Both the position numbers and the translations under genes were made by a program. DNA of 64,000 nucleotides, from NCBI RefSeq assembly GCF_011038785.1, contig NZ_JAAKDT010000008.1:1-64000 (forward strand). The letters run 5' to 3'. How positions within the stretch are numbered: the stretch's first letter is position 1; every line of letters starts with the position of its first letter. Source of the stretch: Parabacteroides sp. ZJ-118. Lineage in GTDB: Bacteria > Bacteroidota > Bacteroidia > Bacteroidales > Tannerellaceae. A model generated the notes under the pieces. That model saw only the letters and a program-made list of their open reading frames with translations. It did no database searches and was not told where the DNA came from. This document shows, piece by piece, positions 49,701-57,633 of this stretch.

Positions 49701-50017
49701 AGGTATTGCCTCCCGAGAATGTCCCGTTGGATTACAGCGCTCTTTCCTTGGGTGAGCTTTATTACGAGTTGGGCCGGAAGGAGAAGGCGGAGATGATTTA
49801 TAAAGGCATAGCGGACAATGCGTTGCGCAGTATAAACTGGTATTTCCGTTTGCGTCCGGGGCAATTATCATCGGTTGAAAGTGATTTAGGTCATAACTTG
49901 GCGGTTCTCCAAGAGGTATTACGTGTAAGCAAACAGTATAATCCTGAGTTCGCGAAGCTTTATCAAGAGGAATTTGATAATTACCGTATGGCTTACGGAT
50001 CAGTGGCAAAAGACTAA
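46760..50017 (+). CDS. DUF2723 membrane protein, PMT-like glycosyltransferase (GT117-like)
   Basis: A 1085-residue protein with many membrane segments in its first 600 residues and a long soluble C-terminal part ending in TPR-like helices ([29 protein letters not shown]). The start [34 protein letters not shown] has the acidic motif after the first helix typical of GT-C enzymes. Members of this family are proposed to transfer the first mannose in Bacteroidetes protein O-glycosylation; whether this one does is an inference. It starts a plus-strand series with a deacetylase and queG. Confidence 0.85.
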   Translation: [1085 protein letters not shown]

Positions 50018-50023
50018 CAAAGT

Positions 50024-50635
50024 ATGTTTATAGAACAACCGCCTTGGTTTTACAGGGCACTGTTCCCGGGGGTAACTTGGCGAATACCGGCAGAGAAGAA
50101 GTGTGTGTATCTCACCTTCGACGATGGCCCGATTCCCGAGGTTACCCCTTGGGTTTTAGATACATTGGATACGTATGGGATCAAGGCTACCTTTTTTATG
50201 GTAGGGGATAATGTACGTAAGCATCCCGAGGTTTTCCGGATGGTGGTGGATCGCGGGCATCGTGTCGGTAACCATACGTTCAATCATATCCAGGGTATCA
50301 AGTTCTGGACGAAGAATTATTTGGCGAATGTGGAAAAGGCTGCCGAATATATTCCCGGCAATTTATTCAGGCCTCCTCACGGGCACATGCGTTTTCCGCA
50401 GGTAGTATGGCTCCGCCGCCATTATCATATCGTGATGTGGGACGTGGTCACTCGTGACTACAGCCCGCACATGACTCCGAATGGTGTTTTCAACGTGGTA
50501 AAGAATTATACCCGTAATGGTTCCGTTATCGTTTTTCACGATTCCCTGAAAGCCGAGCGCAATATGCGGGAGGCAATGCCCCGGGCTGTCGAATGGCTCT
50601 TGGAGGAAGGCTACGAATTTAAGGTCTTTGAATGA
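50024..50635 (+). CDS. Polysaccharide deacetylase (NodB-like)
   Basis: A 203-residue carbohydrate esterase family 4 protein that would remove N- or O-acetyl groups from a glycan. Metal and catalytic motifs are LTFDDGPIP (Asp-Asp), HTFNHIQG, RPPHGHMRFP, MWDVVTRDYS, and IVFHDSLKAE. No signal peptide is obvious. It starts six bases after the DUF2723 gene and its stop overlaps queG. Confidence 0.9.
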   Translation: MFIEQPPWFYRALFPGVTWRIPAEKKCVYLTFDDGPIPEVTPWVLDTLDTYGIKATFFMVGDNVRKHPEVFRMVVDRGHRVGNHTFNHIQGIKFWTKNYLANVEKAAEYIPGNLFRPPHGHMRFPQVVWLRRHYHIVMWDVVTRDYSPHMTPNGVFNVVKNYTRNGSVIVFHDSLKAERNMREAMPRAVEWLLEEGYEFKVFE

Positions 50636-51552
50636 TGGGTATCTCCCGGTTTATAAAAGATAAAGCAATGGAGTTAGGCTTTTCCGCTTGCGGTATCGCT
50701 GGAGTAGCGAAGGCCGAGAGTGAGGAGGCTTATTTTGACCAATGGATCGCGGAGGGTTGCCATGCGGGAATGAGATACATGGAAAATTACCGCGATATCC
50801 GTCTTAATCCGGGGGGCTTGGTGGAAGGTGCCAAATCGGTTATCTCCGTAGCCTTGAATTATTATCCGGAAGTTCTCCGGAATCCGGAGGAACCTTATAT
50901 CTCGTGTTATGCGTACGGAGAAGATTATCACGGGGTCGTAAAGGATAAACTTCGCCAATTATGGAAAGCGATAACCGAGTATCATCCCTCCTTTGATGAG
51001 GCCCGTGTATTTACGGACTCCGCTCCTTTGCTAGAACGTTATTGGGCTTGGAAAGCCGGTTTGGGATGGATCGGGAAGAATACGAATCTGATCATTCCGG
51101 GCAAAGGCTCTTTCTTTTTCCTTGGGGAGATCGTGACGACCTTGGAAGTCGACACCTATGATTCCCCCAAAAAGAATCTCTGCGGTTCCTGTACCCGCTG
51201 CATGGACGCTTGCCCTACCGGAGCCTTGGAAAGGGCGAAACGGTTGAATGCCCGCAAATGTATCTCGTATCTTACGATCGAGCATCGCGGGGAGATCCCC
51301 GCTGAGCAAGCCTCCCTGTTAGGAAATCGCATCTATGGTTGCGACACCTGCCAAGCCGTTTGTCCTTGGAACCGCTTCGCTATGCCTACGGCGGTAGCGG
51401 CCTTTCATCCCACCCCTGCTTTGCTCGCCCTTAAAAAAGACGACCTCAAGGCTTTGAGTCGTGAGGATTATAATCGTATCTTTGCGCGTTCGGCGGTGAG
51501 ACGCGCCAAATATGAGGGATTATTACGAACAATACAATATCTAAAAGACTAA
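50632..51552 (+). CDS. queG: Epoxyqueuosine reductase
   Basis: It reduces epoxyqueuosine to queuosine in tRNA using cobalamin and two [4Fe-4S] clusters. The 306 residues include KAMELGFSACGIA, GLGWIGKNTNLI, and the two ferredoxin-like cysteine sets CGSCTRCMDACPTGAL and CDTCQAVCPWN. The start overlaps the NodB stop (ATGA), indicating coupling. Confidence 0.96.
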   Translation: MMGISRFIKDKAMELGFSACGIAGVAKAESEEAYFDQWIAEGCHAGMRYMENYRDIRLNPGGLVEGAKSVISVALNYYPEVLRNPEEPYISCYAYGEDYHGVVKDKLRQLWKAITEYHPSFDEARVFTDSAPLLERYWAWKAGLGWIGKNTNLIIPGKGSFFFLGEIVTTLEVDTYDSPKKNLCGSCTRCMDACPTGALERAKRLNARKCISYLTIEHRGEIPAEQASLLGNRIYGCDTCQAVCPWNRFAMPTAVAAFHPTPALLALKKDDLKALSREDYNRIFARSAVRRAKYEGLLRTIQYLKD

Positions 51553-51558
51553 GTTACC

Positions 51559-52848
51559 ATGAGAAGATCATTTAACTTCTTGCTTCTCTTCTTCCTGTCG
51601 GTGATGACGGTAATGGCCGCTCCCGGAGACTTACAAGAGAAGCTTGCCGCCCTAAAGGGAATTAGTGGCATCGAAAAACTTCAATCCGATCATTATCCGG
51701 AGAAGTATGTGGTGCGTATTACGCAGCAGGTCGATCCGAAAGACCCCGCCGCCGGGACATTTACGCAACGGGTGATCGTGGGCCATGTGGGGTATGACCG
51801 GCCTACCATTATCGTGACCGAGGGATATGGAGCCGCCTACGCCCTCAACCCGAGATATCAAGAGGAATTGTCCAAGCTATTGAACGCGAACCTGGTGTTC
51901 GTGGAGTACCGTTATTTCTTGGAGTCGACGCCGGAACCCAAGAACTGGGATTATCTGACCGCCGAGAACTCCGCGTACGATTTGCATAATGTCCGGAATA
52001 CGTTTAAGCAGATCTACCCGGAAAAATGGATCAGTACCGGTATCAGCAAAGGTGGGCAGACTACGATGCTCTACCGTGCCTTTTTCCCGGACGACGTGGA
52101 TTTCTCCGTTCCATACGTAGGCCCGTTGTGCAAAGGCGTGGAGGATGGCCGTCACGAGCCTTTCTTACGTAAGGTAGGTACGAAGGCGGAACGCAAGAAG
52201 ATACGGGATTTTCAATTGGAAGTCTTGAAACGCAAGTCTGATATGCTCCCCTTATTGGAGAGCTATTGCAAGAATAAGGACTTGACTTTCCGTATTCCGA
52301 TGCCCGAGGTATTGGATTATTGCGTGTTGGAGTATTCATTCGCGCTTTGGCAATGGGGAACTTCGGTGAATACGATCCCTTCCAGGTCTGCCGACGATCA
52401 GGCGCTCTTCGACCATCTGATGAACATCAGCGGGCCTGATTACTTTGCCGAGAACCAGCCCAACATCTCTTTCTTCGTACAAGCCGCCCGTGAGCTGGGT
52501 TATTATGGCTACGACGTGAAACCTTTCAAGAAATACCTTACGATCGATAGCGCCCAGGGATACCTAAACCGTATCATGCTTCCCGGGGAACTGGTCGGCA
52601 AGGTAGACTTCCGCCCGGCCCTGTACCACAAGATCTATGACTTCTTGAAGGACAACGACCCGAAAATGATCTTTATCTACGGCGAGATCGACCCGTGGAG
52701 CGCAGCCATGGTGCCCGCTTTCAAAGGTAAGAAGAACGAGCAAATTTACATCCAGCCCCGAGGTAGCCATGGTGCCCGTATCGGCAATATGCCGGAGGAT
52801 ATGAAGGAAAGGATCCTTACGCAAATCAACCAATGGCTGGCAGAGTAG
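51559..52848 (+). CDS. Secreted S37-family tripeptidyl aminopeptidase
   Basis: A 429-residue exported serine peptidase of the PS-10/S37 family. It has a signal peptide (about 1-20), the nucleophile motif STGISKGGQTTM, the aspartate in YGEIDPWSA, and the histidine in RGSHGARIGNM. It would release peptides in the periplasm or outside. It begins six bases after queG. Confidence 0.9.
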   Translation: MRRSFNFLLLFFLSVMTVMAAPGDLQEKLAALKGISGIEKLQSDHYPEKYVVRITQQVDPKDPAAGTFTQRVIVGHVGYDRPTIIVTEGYGAAYALNPRYQEELSKLLNANLVFVEYRYFLESTPEPKNWDYLTAENSAYDLHNVRNTFKQIYPEKWISTGISKGGQTTMLYRAFFPDDVDFSVPYVGPLCKGVEDGRHEPFLRKVGTKAERKKIRDFQLEVLKRKSDMLPLLESYCKNKDLTFRIPMPEVLDYCVLEYSFALWQWGTSVNTIPSRSADDQALFDHLMNISGPDYFAENQPNISFFVQAARELGYYGYDVKPFKKYLTIDSAQGYLNRIMLPGELVGKVDFRPALYHKIYDFLKDNDPKMIFIYGEIDPWSAAMVPAFKGKKNEQIYIQPRGSHGARIGNMPEDMKERILTQINQWLAE

Positions 52849-52868
52849 GAGGGGCATTGAAAAAAGAG

Positions 52869-53750
52869 ATGGGAGATTTTAAGTTACTGATATCGGCTTT
52901 GCTGGTTTTGCTGTTTATGGCCTGCGGAGATAAACGGACGGATGAGCGGATCGTCAGCGTGACGATTGAGCCGCAACGGTATTTCGCGGAGAAGATAGCC
53001 GGAGATAAATTTACGGTTCATTGCGTGGTTCCGGCGGGGCAAAGTCCGGAGACCTATGATCCTACACCGCGGCAAATGGTGCAGGTGGGTAAAAGCCAAG
53101 GCTATTTAAGGATCGGATCGATCGGGTTCGAACGGGCTTGGATGGATAATATCCGGAATAATAATCCGGGACTTGAGATTTTTGACCTGTCCGAAGGAAT
53201 TGATTTACTTAAAAGCCCAGAGGAAGAAGAGGAACAGGAGCATCACCATCATCATCCCGGAGGTGTCGATCCGCATACGTGGAGCTCCATCTCCGGGGCG
53301 AAGGTGATCGCCAAGAACACCCTGGACGCTTTTGTCTCCTTGGACCCGGAGAATGAGGAATATTACCGGGCGAATTATGAGCGACTGACGAAAGAAATAG
53401 GGGAGACGGAAAAGATCGTTTCCGGTTTATTATCTTCTCTTGACAATAAGACATTTATTATCTACCATCCGGCCCTGACCTATTTGGCCAACGAATATGG
53501 CTTGACCCAGCTTTGCATCGAGATGGATGGAAAAGAGCCCTCTCCCGCGCAATTAAAGGAACTGGTCGAGATCGCACGGGAACATAACGCGAAGGTCGTA
53601 TTTATCCAACGGGAGTTTGACCGGAAGAACGCCGAGCTGATCGCCAAAGAGACCGGTTGCCGTCTGATCCCGATCAATCCGCTGGATTACGATTGGAGTA
53701 AGGAAATGATTCATATCGCAAAATCGTTGGCCGATGGACAAGTTGATTGA
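52869..53750 (+). CDS. Zinc/manganese ABC transporter substrate-binding lipoprotein
   Basis: A 293-residue TroA/ZnuA-like metal-binding protein. I choose the ATG at 52869 because it gives a proper lipoprotein signal (LLFMACGDK); the longer frame reads back into the S37 gene. A histidine-rich loop (EEEEQEHHHHHPGG) followed by VDPHTWSS is typical for zinc. Other sites are FIIYHPALTYLANEYGL and EFDRKNAELIAKETG. It overlaps the ATPase gene by 17 bases. Confidence 0.93.
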   Translation: MGDFKLLISALLVLLFMACGDKRTDERIVSVTIEPQRYFAEKIAGDKFTVHCVVPAGQSPETYDPTPRQMVQVGKSQGYLRIGSIGFERAWMDNIRNNNPGLEIFDLSEGIDLLKSPEEEEEQEHHHHHPGGVDPHTWSSISGAKVIAKNTLDAFVSLDPENEEYYRANYERLTKEIGETEKIVSGLLSSLDNKTFIIYHPALTYLANEYGLTQLCIEMDGKEPSPAQLKELVEIAREHNAKVVFIQREFDRKNAELIAKETGCRLIPINPLDYDWSKEMIHIAKSLADGQVD

Positions 53751-54495
53751 GTTGAGAGAGGTTACCGCCGGATACGGTAATAAGATCGCTTTGCGTAACG
53801 TGAAGCTGGATGTATGGGAAAATGATTTCTTGGGGATTATCGGACCGAACGGCGGTGGGAAAACGACGCTTTTGAAGGTGATACTGGGTCTGTTGCCTCC
53901 TGTTTCCGGAACGGTTCGTTTTTACGCCGGAAATGTAGAAGTTCCTTCCTTGAAAATCGGTTATCTGCCCCAAATGAGCCAGATCGATAAGAGGTTCCCG
54001 ATCTCGGTACGGGAAGTGATCTCCTCCGGTTTATCCGCGGAGAAACCTTTGTTTCGTTCATTCAACAGGTCTCAGAAAGAGCGTGTAGATGAGGTGATCG
54101 TACAGATGGGATTGGAGGAGTTGGCAGGCAGGGCCATCGGTGAGCTTTCCGGCGGTCAGTTGCAGCGGGTCTTATTGGGGCGTTCTATCGTCTCCCGTCC
54201 GCGGATGTTGATCTTGGATGAGCCTAATTCGTATGTGGATAAGCGATTCGAGTCTCGTTTTTATCAGCTTTTGGAAGAGATCAATAAAGAGAGCGCTATT
54301 ATCTTGGTTTCCCATGATATCGGTACGATTTTGGCGATGGTGAAGAATATCGCTTGCGTAAACGAGACTTTGCATTATCACCCGGGAGCGAACGTCTCCG
54401 AGGAATGGTTGGGCGGGAAATACGCTTGCCCGATCGAGTTGGTGGGGCATGGCGACTTGCCGCACCGAGTCTTGAAGAAACACCCACACGAATAA
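53734..54495 (+). CDS. Metal ABC transporter ATP-binding protein
   Basis: A 253-residue ATPase with Walker A (GPNGGGKTT), signature (LSGGQLQRV) and Walker B (MLILDEPNSYVD), then the H-loop in VSHDI. It would energise zinc or manganese uptake with the adjoining binding protein. No ZnuB/TroB-type permease gene is next to it, which is odd for this system; the permease must be elsewhere or the locus has lost it. Confidence 0.93.
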   Translation: MDKLIELREVTAGYGNKIALRNVKLDVWENDFLGIIGPNGGGKTTLLKVILGLLPPVSGTVRFYAGNVEVPSLKIGYLPQMSQIDKRFPISVREVISSGLSAEKPLFRSFNRSQKERVDEVIVQMGLEELAGRAIGELSGGQLQRVLLGRSIVSRPRMLILDEPNSYVDKRFESRFYQLLEEINKESAIILVSHDIGTILAMVKNIACVNETLHYHPGANVSEEWLGGKYACPIELVGHGDLPHRVLKKHPHE

Positions 54496-54515
54496 TTCGG
54501 GATAACTCTATTTGT

Positions 54516-54722
54516 ATGATACCACAAATCATGTGCTGGATAAGCTTGCCGGAGATCGGTTATATCGTAGGTATTGCCGTAATCCTGTTCGGATGTAAGG
54601 CCGTATCGCAAAACCCTTTCATCAGTAAGAAACAAAAGATTCTTTGGATGCTGACGATCGTGTTCTTGAATTGGATCGGGCTGCTGTGGTATTATTATAC
54701 ATTTTACATGAAAGAAAAATGA
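54516..54722 (+). CDS. Small PLDc_N-like membrane protein
   Basis: A 68-residue protein with two membrane helices (IGYIVGIAVILFGCKAV and ILWMLTIVFLNWIGLLWYYY) resembling the N-terminal PLDc_N domain of cardiolipin synthases as a stand-alone. The start at 54516 avoids a frame that overlaps the ATPase. Its stop overlaps the next gene (ATGA). Confidence 0.7.
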   Translation: MIPQIMCWISLPEIGYIVGIAVILFGCKAVSQNPFISKKQKILWMLTIVFLNWIGLLWYYYTFYMKEK

Positions 54723-55735
54723 AGGATATGAAGATATTGATAACCGGAGCGAGTGGTTTTATCGGCGGTTTCTTGGTAGAGGAGGCGCTTCGCCGTGGGT
54801 ATGAGACGTGGGCAGGTATTCGTGCGGGTAGCAGTAAAGCGCATCTGCGAGATAAACGCATCCATTTCATCGACTTGAAATATGGCGATCGGGAAGCGCT
54901 TACGGCCCAGCTCTCGGATTTTGCCCGTGCGCATGGGGCATGGGATTACGTGATCCATAACGCCGGGTTGACGAAGACATTGGATAAACGAGACTTCTTC
55001 CGTGTGAACGCCGAGAATACGCGTCGATTTATCGAGGCGTTAGCCGCCGCCGGTTGCGAACCGAGGAAGTTTCTCTTGATGAGCAGCCTGAGCAGTTATG
55101 GGCGAGGCGACGAGAAGACGTTCCGCCCGATACGCCTGGACGATCCGCAGCGGCCGGACACGGCTTATGGCCAAAGTAAGCTGGAGGCGGAGAACTACAT
55201 CCGCGAACAATCTTATTTCCCTTACGTGATCTTGCGCCCTACAGGGGTATACGGCCCGGGTGAGAAGGATTATTTCATGGAGATACAAAGCGTAAAGTCA
55301 GGATTCGATTTCGCCGTAGGCGCTATTCCCCAGCGAATTACGTTTATCTATGTGAAAGACTTGGCGACCGCGGCCTTCCTCTCCCTTGAGAAAGAGGAGA
55401 TAAAGAACCGGCATTATTTCGTGGCCGACGGAGAGGTCTACACAGATGAGTCTTTTGCCCGTATGATACAAGATATTTTAGGGAAGAAGCGGGTATTGCA
55501 TGCCCGTATACCGCTGGGATTGGTGCGTATCGCTTGCCATTGCTCCGAATGGATCGGCAAACTGTTGAAGAAGAGTATGACGCTAAATAGTGATAAATAC
55601 ATCATCTTGAAGCAGCGTAACTGGATTTGCGATGTCACTCCTCTTCAAGATGATTTAGGTTTTATCCCGGCCTATCCTTTACGGAAAGGCTTGGAAGAAA
55701 GTATCGAATGGTATAAAAAGGAGGGGTGGTTGTAA
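54719..55735 (+). CDS. NAD-dependent epimerase/dehydratase (extended SDR)
   Basis: A 338-residue Rossmann-fold protein with the dinucleotide motif ILITGASGFIGGF, DYVIHNAGLTK, LLMSSLSSYG, and the catalytic YGQSK. It would act on a nucleotide-sugar or similar substrate that I cannot name. The start at 54719 overlaps the stop of the preceding small gene; upstream in-frame ATGs lie inside that gene. Confidence 0.88.
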   Translation: MKDMKILITGASGFIGGFLVEEALRRGYETWAGIRAGSSKAHLRDKRIHFIDLKYGDREALTAQLSDFARAHGAWDYVIHNAGLTKTLDKRDFFRVNAENTRRFIEALAAAGCEPRKFLLMSSLSSYGRGDEKTFRPIRLDDPQRPDTAYGQSKLEAENYIREQSYFPYVILRPTGVYGPGEKDYFMEIQSVKSGFDFAVGAIPQRITFIYVKDLATAAFLSLEKEEIKNRHYFVADGEVYTDESFARMIQDILGKKRVLHARIPLGLVRIACHCSEWIGKLLKKSMTLNSDKYIILKQRNWICDVTPLQDDLGFIPAYPLRKGLEESIEWYKKEGWL

Positions 55736-55811
55736 AAATCACTCTTTTTTTTGATGCCTCTTCGTGAATCCGTTCTCAAATAAAATACTATTTTCGCGTA
55801 TCATAAAGAAT

Positions 55812-56026
55812 GTTCCGCAAATAATGGATATACAGAGGCATAGTCGCGTATTGGGCGATCGGAAATTGTCGGATCGGTCATCATTTCTCGATAGACCCCG
55901 GGACGGGTACGGTGATCGGCGAGACGAGCGTGATCGGCAATCATGTACGTATCTTTCAAGGGGATAGCGGAGGATGTACCAGCGGGGAGTACGGTTACAC
56001 AATTGAAGCGAAATGAGAATAATTAA
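55812..56026 (+). pseudogene. cysE: Serine O-acetyltransferase (cysE) relic
   Basis: A remnant of a left-handed beta-helix acetyltransferase. Positions 55873-55962 encode IGHHFSIDPGTG followed by TVIGETSVIGNHVRIFQG, which matches the CysE active-site coil, including the catalytic histidine pair region. After one base of frame shift the sequence continues as AEDVPAGSTVTQLK, like the C-terminal end of the family, with about 40 residues missing between. The N-terminal two thirds is absent or unrecognisable. It cannot make an enzyme. The rest of the 55736-56091 gap is A/T-rich repeat. Confidence 0.75.
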
Positions 56027-56091
56027 TAACAAACAACGTAATACGCAATTGAGAATAATTTTCAATTCTCAATTCTCAATTTTCAACTAAA
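56027..56091. repeat. Short-period A/T tract before the methyltransferase gene
   Basis: Seven-base-period units of the CAATTCT/CAATTTT type run up to the ATG. A similar tract precedes kdgA. They hold no gene and may affect ribosome access. Confidence 0.5.
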
Positions 56092-57633
56092 ATGAGCGAG
56101 ACATTTGAGATGGTGGCCAAAACCCTATACGGGTTGGAAGAGATCTTGGCCGAGGAGTTATTAGCTTTAGGTGCCAACGACCTGCAGATCGGTCGTCGAA
56201 TGGTTTCCTTCACGGGTGATAAGGAATTGCTTTATAAAGCGAATTTCCACAGCCGTACGGCCCTGCGCATTCTGAAACCGATTTATCATTTCAAGGCCAA
56301 AGATGCTGATACCGTTTACAAGGAGGTGAAAAAGGTGGAGTGGGAGAAGTATTTGTCGCTGGACAAGACGTTCGCTATCGACTCGGTGATCTATTCCGAG
56401 GATTTCAATCACTCGAAGTTTGTCGCTTACCGCACGAAAGACGCTATCGTGGATTATTTCATCGAGAAGTTCAAGAAGCGTCCGTCTGTTCGTGTCAATA
56501 ATCCGGACTTATATATCAATATCCATATTTCGCATAACGATTGTACCTTGTCCATCGATAGCTCCGGCGAGTCTTTGCACAAGCGCGGTTATCGGGTGGA
56601 TCAAACGGAAGCTCCGTTGAATGAGGTGTTGGCCGCCGGCATGATCCTGAAAACCGGTTGGAAAGGAGAGTCTAATTTCGTGGATCCGATGTGTGGTTCC
56701 GGCACATTGTTGATCGAGGCTGCCATGATCGCCTTGAATATCGCTCCGGGTATTCATCGCAAGGAGTTCGCTTTCCAGAAATGGGTGGACTATGATGAGG
56801 AACTGTTCGACCGTATTTATAATGACGAAAGTGGGGAGCGTGAGTTCGCTTTCCATTGCTATGGCTCTGATATTTCCCAAGCCGCTATCGATATCGCCTT
56901 GGAGAATATCCGCAGCGCTGGCTTGGTAAAATATATCGATCTGAAGGTGAAACCGTTCCAACAATATACGGAGGCTCCGCGACCGGGTATATTGGTGACG
57001 AACCCGCCTTACGGAGAGCGTATCTCGTCTCGTGATTTATTGGGATTGTATAATATGATCGGCGAGCGTCTGAAACATGTGTTCGTGGGGTATAAGGCTT
57101 GGATCCTGAGCTATAAAGATGAATGTTTCGATAAGATCGGCTTGCGTCCGAGTGAGAGGATTAAATTGATGAACGCTTCCTTGGAGTGCGAATACCGTTG
57201 CTATGAGTTATTCGAGGGAACCAATAAAGACTTCAAAAAGGCATTGAATGAGGATAGAGAGGCGCGTCTGCGTAGATCGGAAGGCTCTTTCGAGCGTAGG
57301 GGCAATGATCGTCCGGACTTCCGTACGGGTCGTGTGGATCGTCCGGAACGTCGTTTCGCCGCTGCCCATAGCGAGGAGGAGGATGAGCGTTTCGCTTCCA
57401 TTCCGGGGAAACGTGTCTTTGGGGAAGACCGGGGAGAGGATCGTCCGATGCGCAAGAGATTCGGGGATGCCCCGAGTCGCAGGCCGATCAAGCCCAAAGG
57501 GGAACGCCCCGTGAAAATGCGTTATCGGGATGAGGATGATCGTAAGAAGGGGTTTGGCGATCATAAGCGTGATGGAAAACGTCTGTTTAATAAACCGATA
57601 AAACGAAGAGGATATGAGAAATATGAGGATTAG
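56092..57633 (+). CDS. rlmL: THUMP-domain 23S rRNA methyltransferase (RlmL-type)
   Basis: A 513-residue SAM-dependent RNA methyltransferase, probably making m2G in 23S rRNA. The N-terminal THUMP region (about 1-160) precedes a class I domain with the SAM motif VDPMCGSGTLLIEA and the catalytic NPPYGERI. The last 120 or so residues form a charged Arg/Asp/Gly-rich tail (RRGNDRPDFRTGRVDRPER), unusual in E. coli RlmL but frequent in Bacteroidetes. It has no RlmK part. It overlaps the next gene by 20 bases. Confidence 0.9.
   Translation: MSETFEMVAKTLYGLEEILAEELLALGANDLQIGRRMVSFTGDKELLYKANFHSRTALRILKPIYHFKAKDADTVYKEVKKVEWEKYLSLDKTFAIDSVIYSEDFNHSKFVAYRTKDAIVDYFIEKFKKRPSVRVNNPDLYINIHISHNDCTLSIDSSGESLHKRGYRVDQTEAPLNEVLAAGMILKTGWKGESNFVDPMCGSGTLLIEAAMIALNIAPGIHRKEFAFQKWVDYDEELFDRIYNDESGEREFAFHCYGSDISQAAIDIALENIRSAGLVKYIDLKVKPFQQYTEAPRPGILVTNPPYGERISSRDLLGLYNMIGERLKHVFVGYKAWILSYKDECFDKIGLRPSERIKLMNASLECEYRCYELFEGTNKDFKKALNEDREARLRRSEGSFERRGNDRPDFRTGRVDRPERRFAAAHSEEEDERFASIPGKRVFGEDRGEDRPMRKRFGDAPSRRPIKPKGERPVKMRYRDEDDRKKGFGDHKRDGKRLFNKPIKRRGYEKYED

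Noticed and set aside
54354-54515. Upstream start for the PLDc_N-like protein
   Set aside because: It overlaps the ABC ATPase in another frame and adds a charged segment before the first helix.
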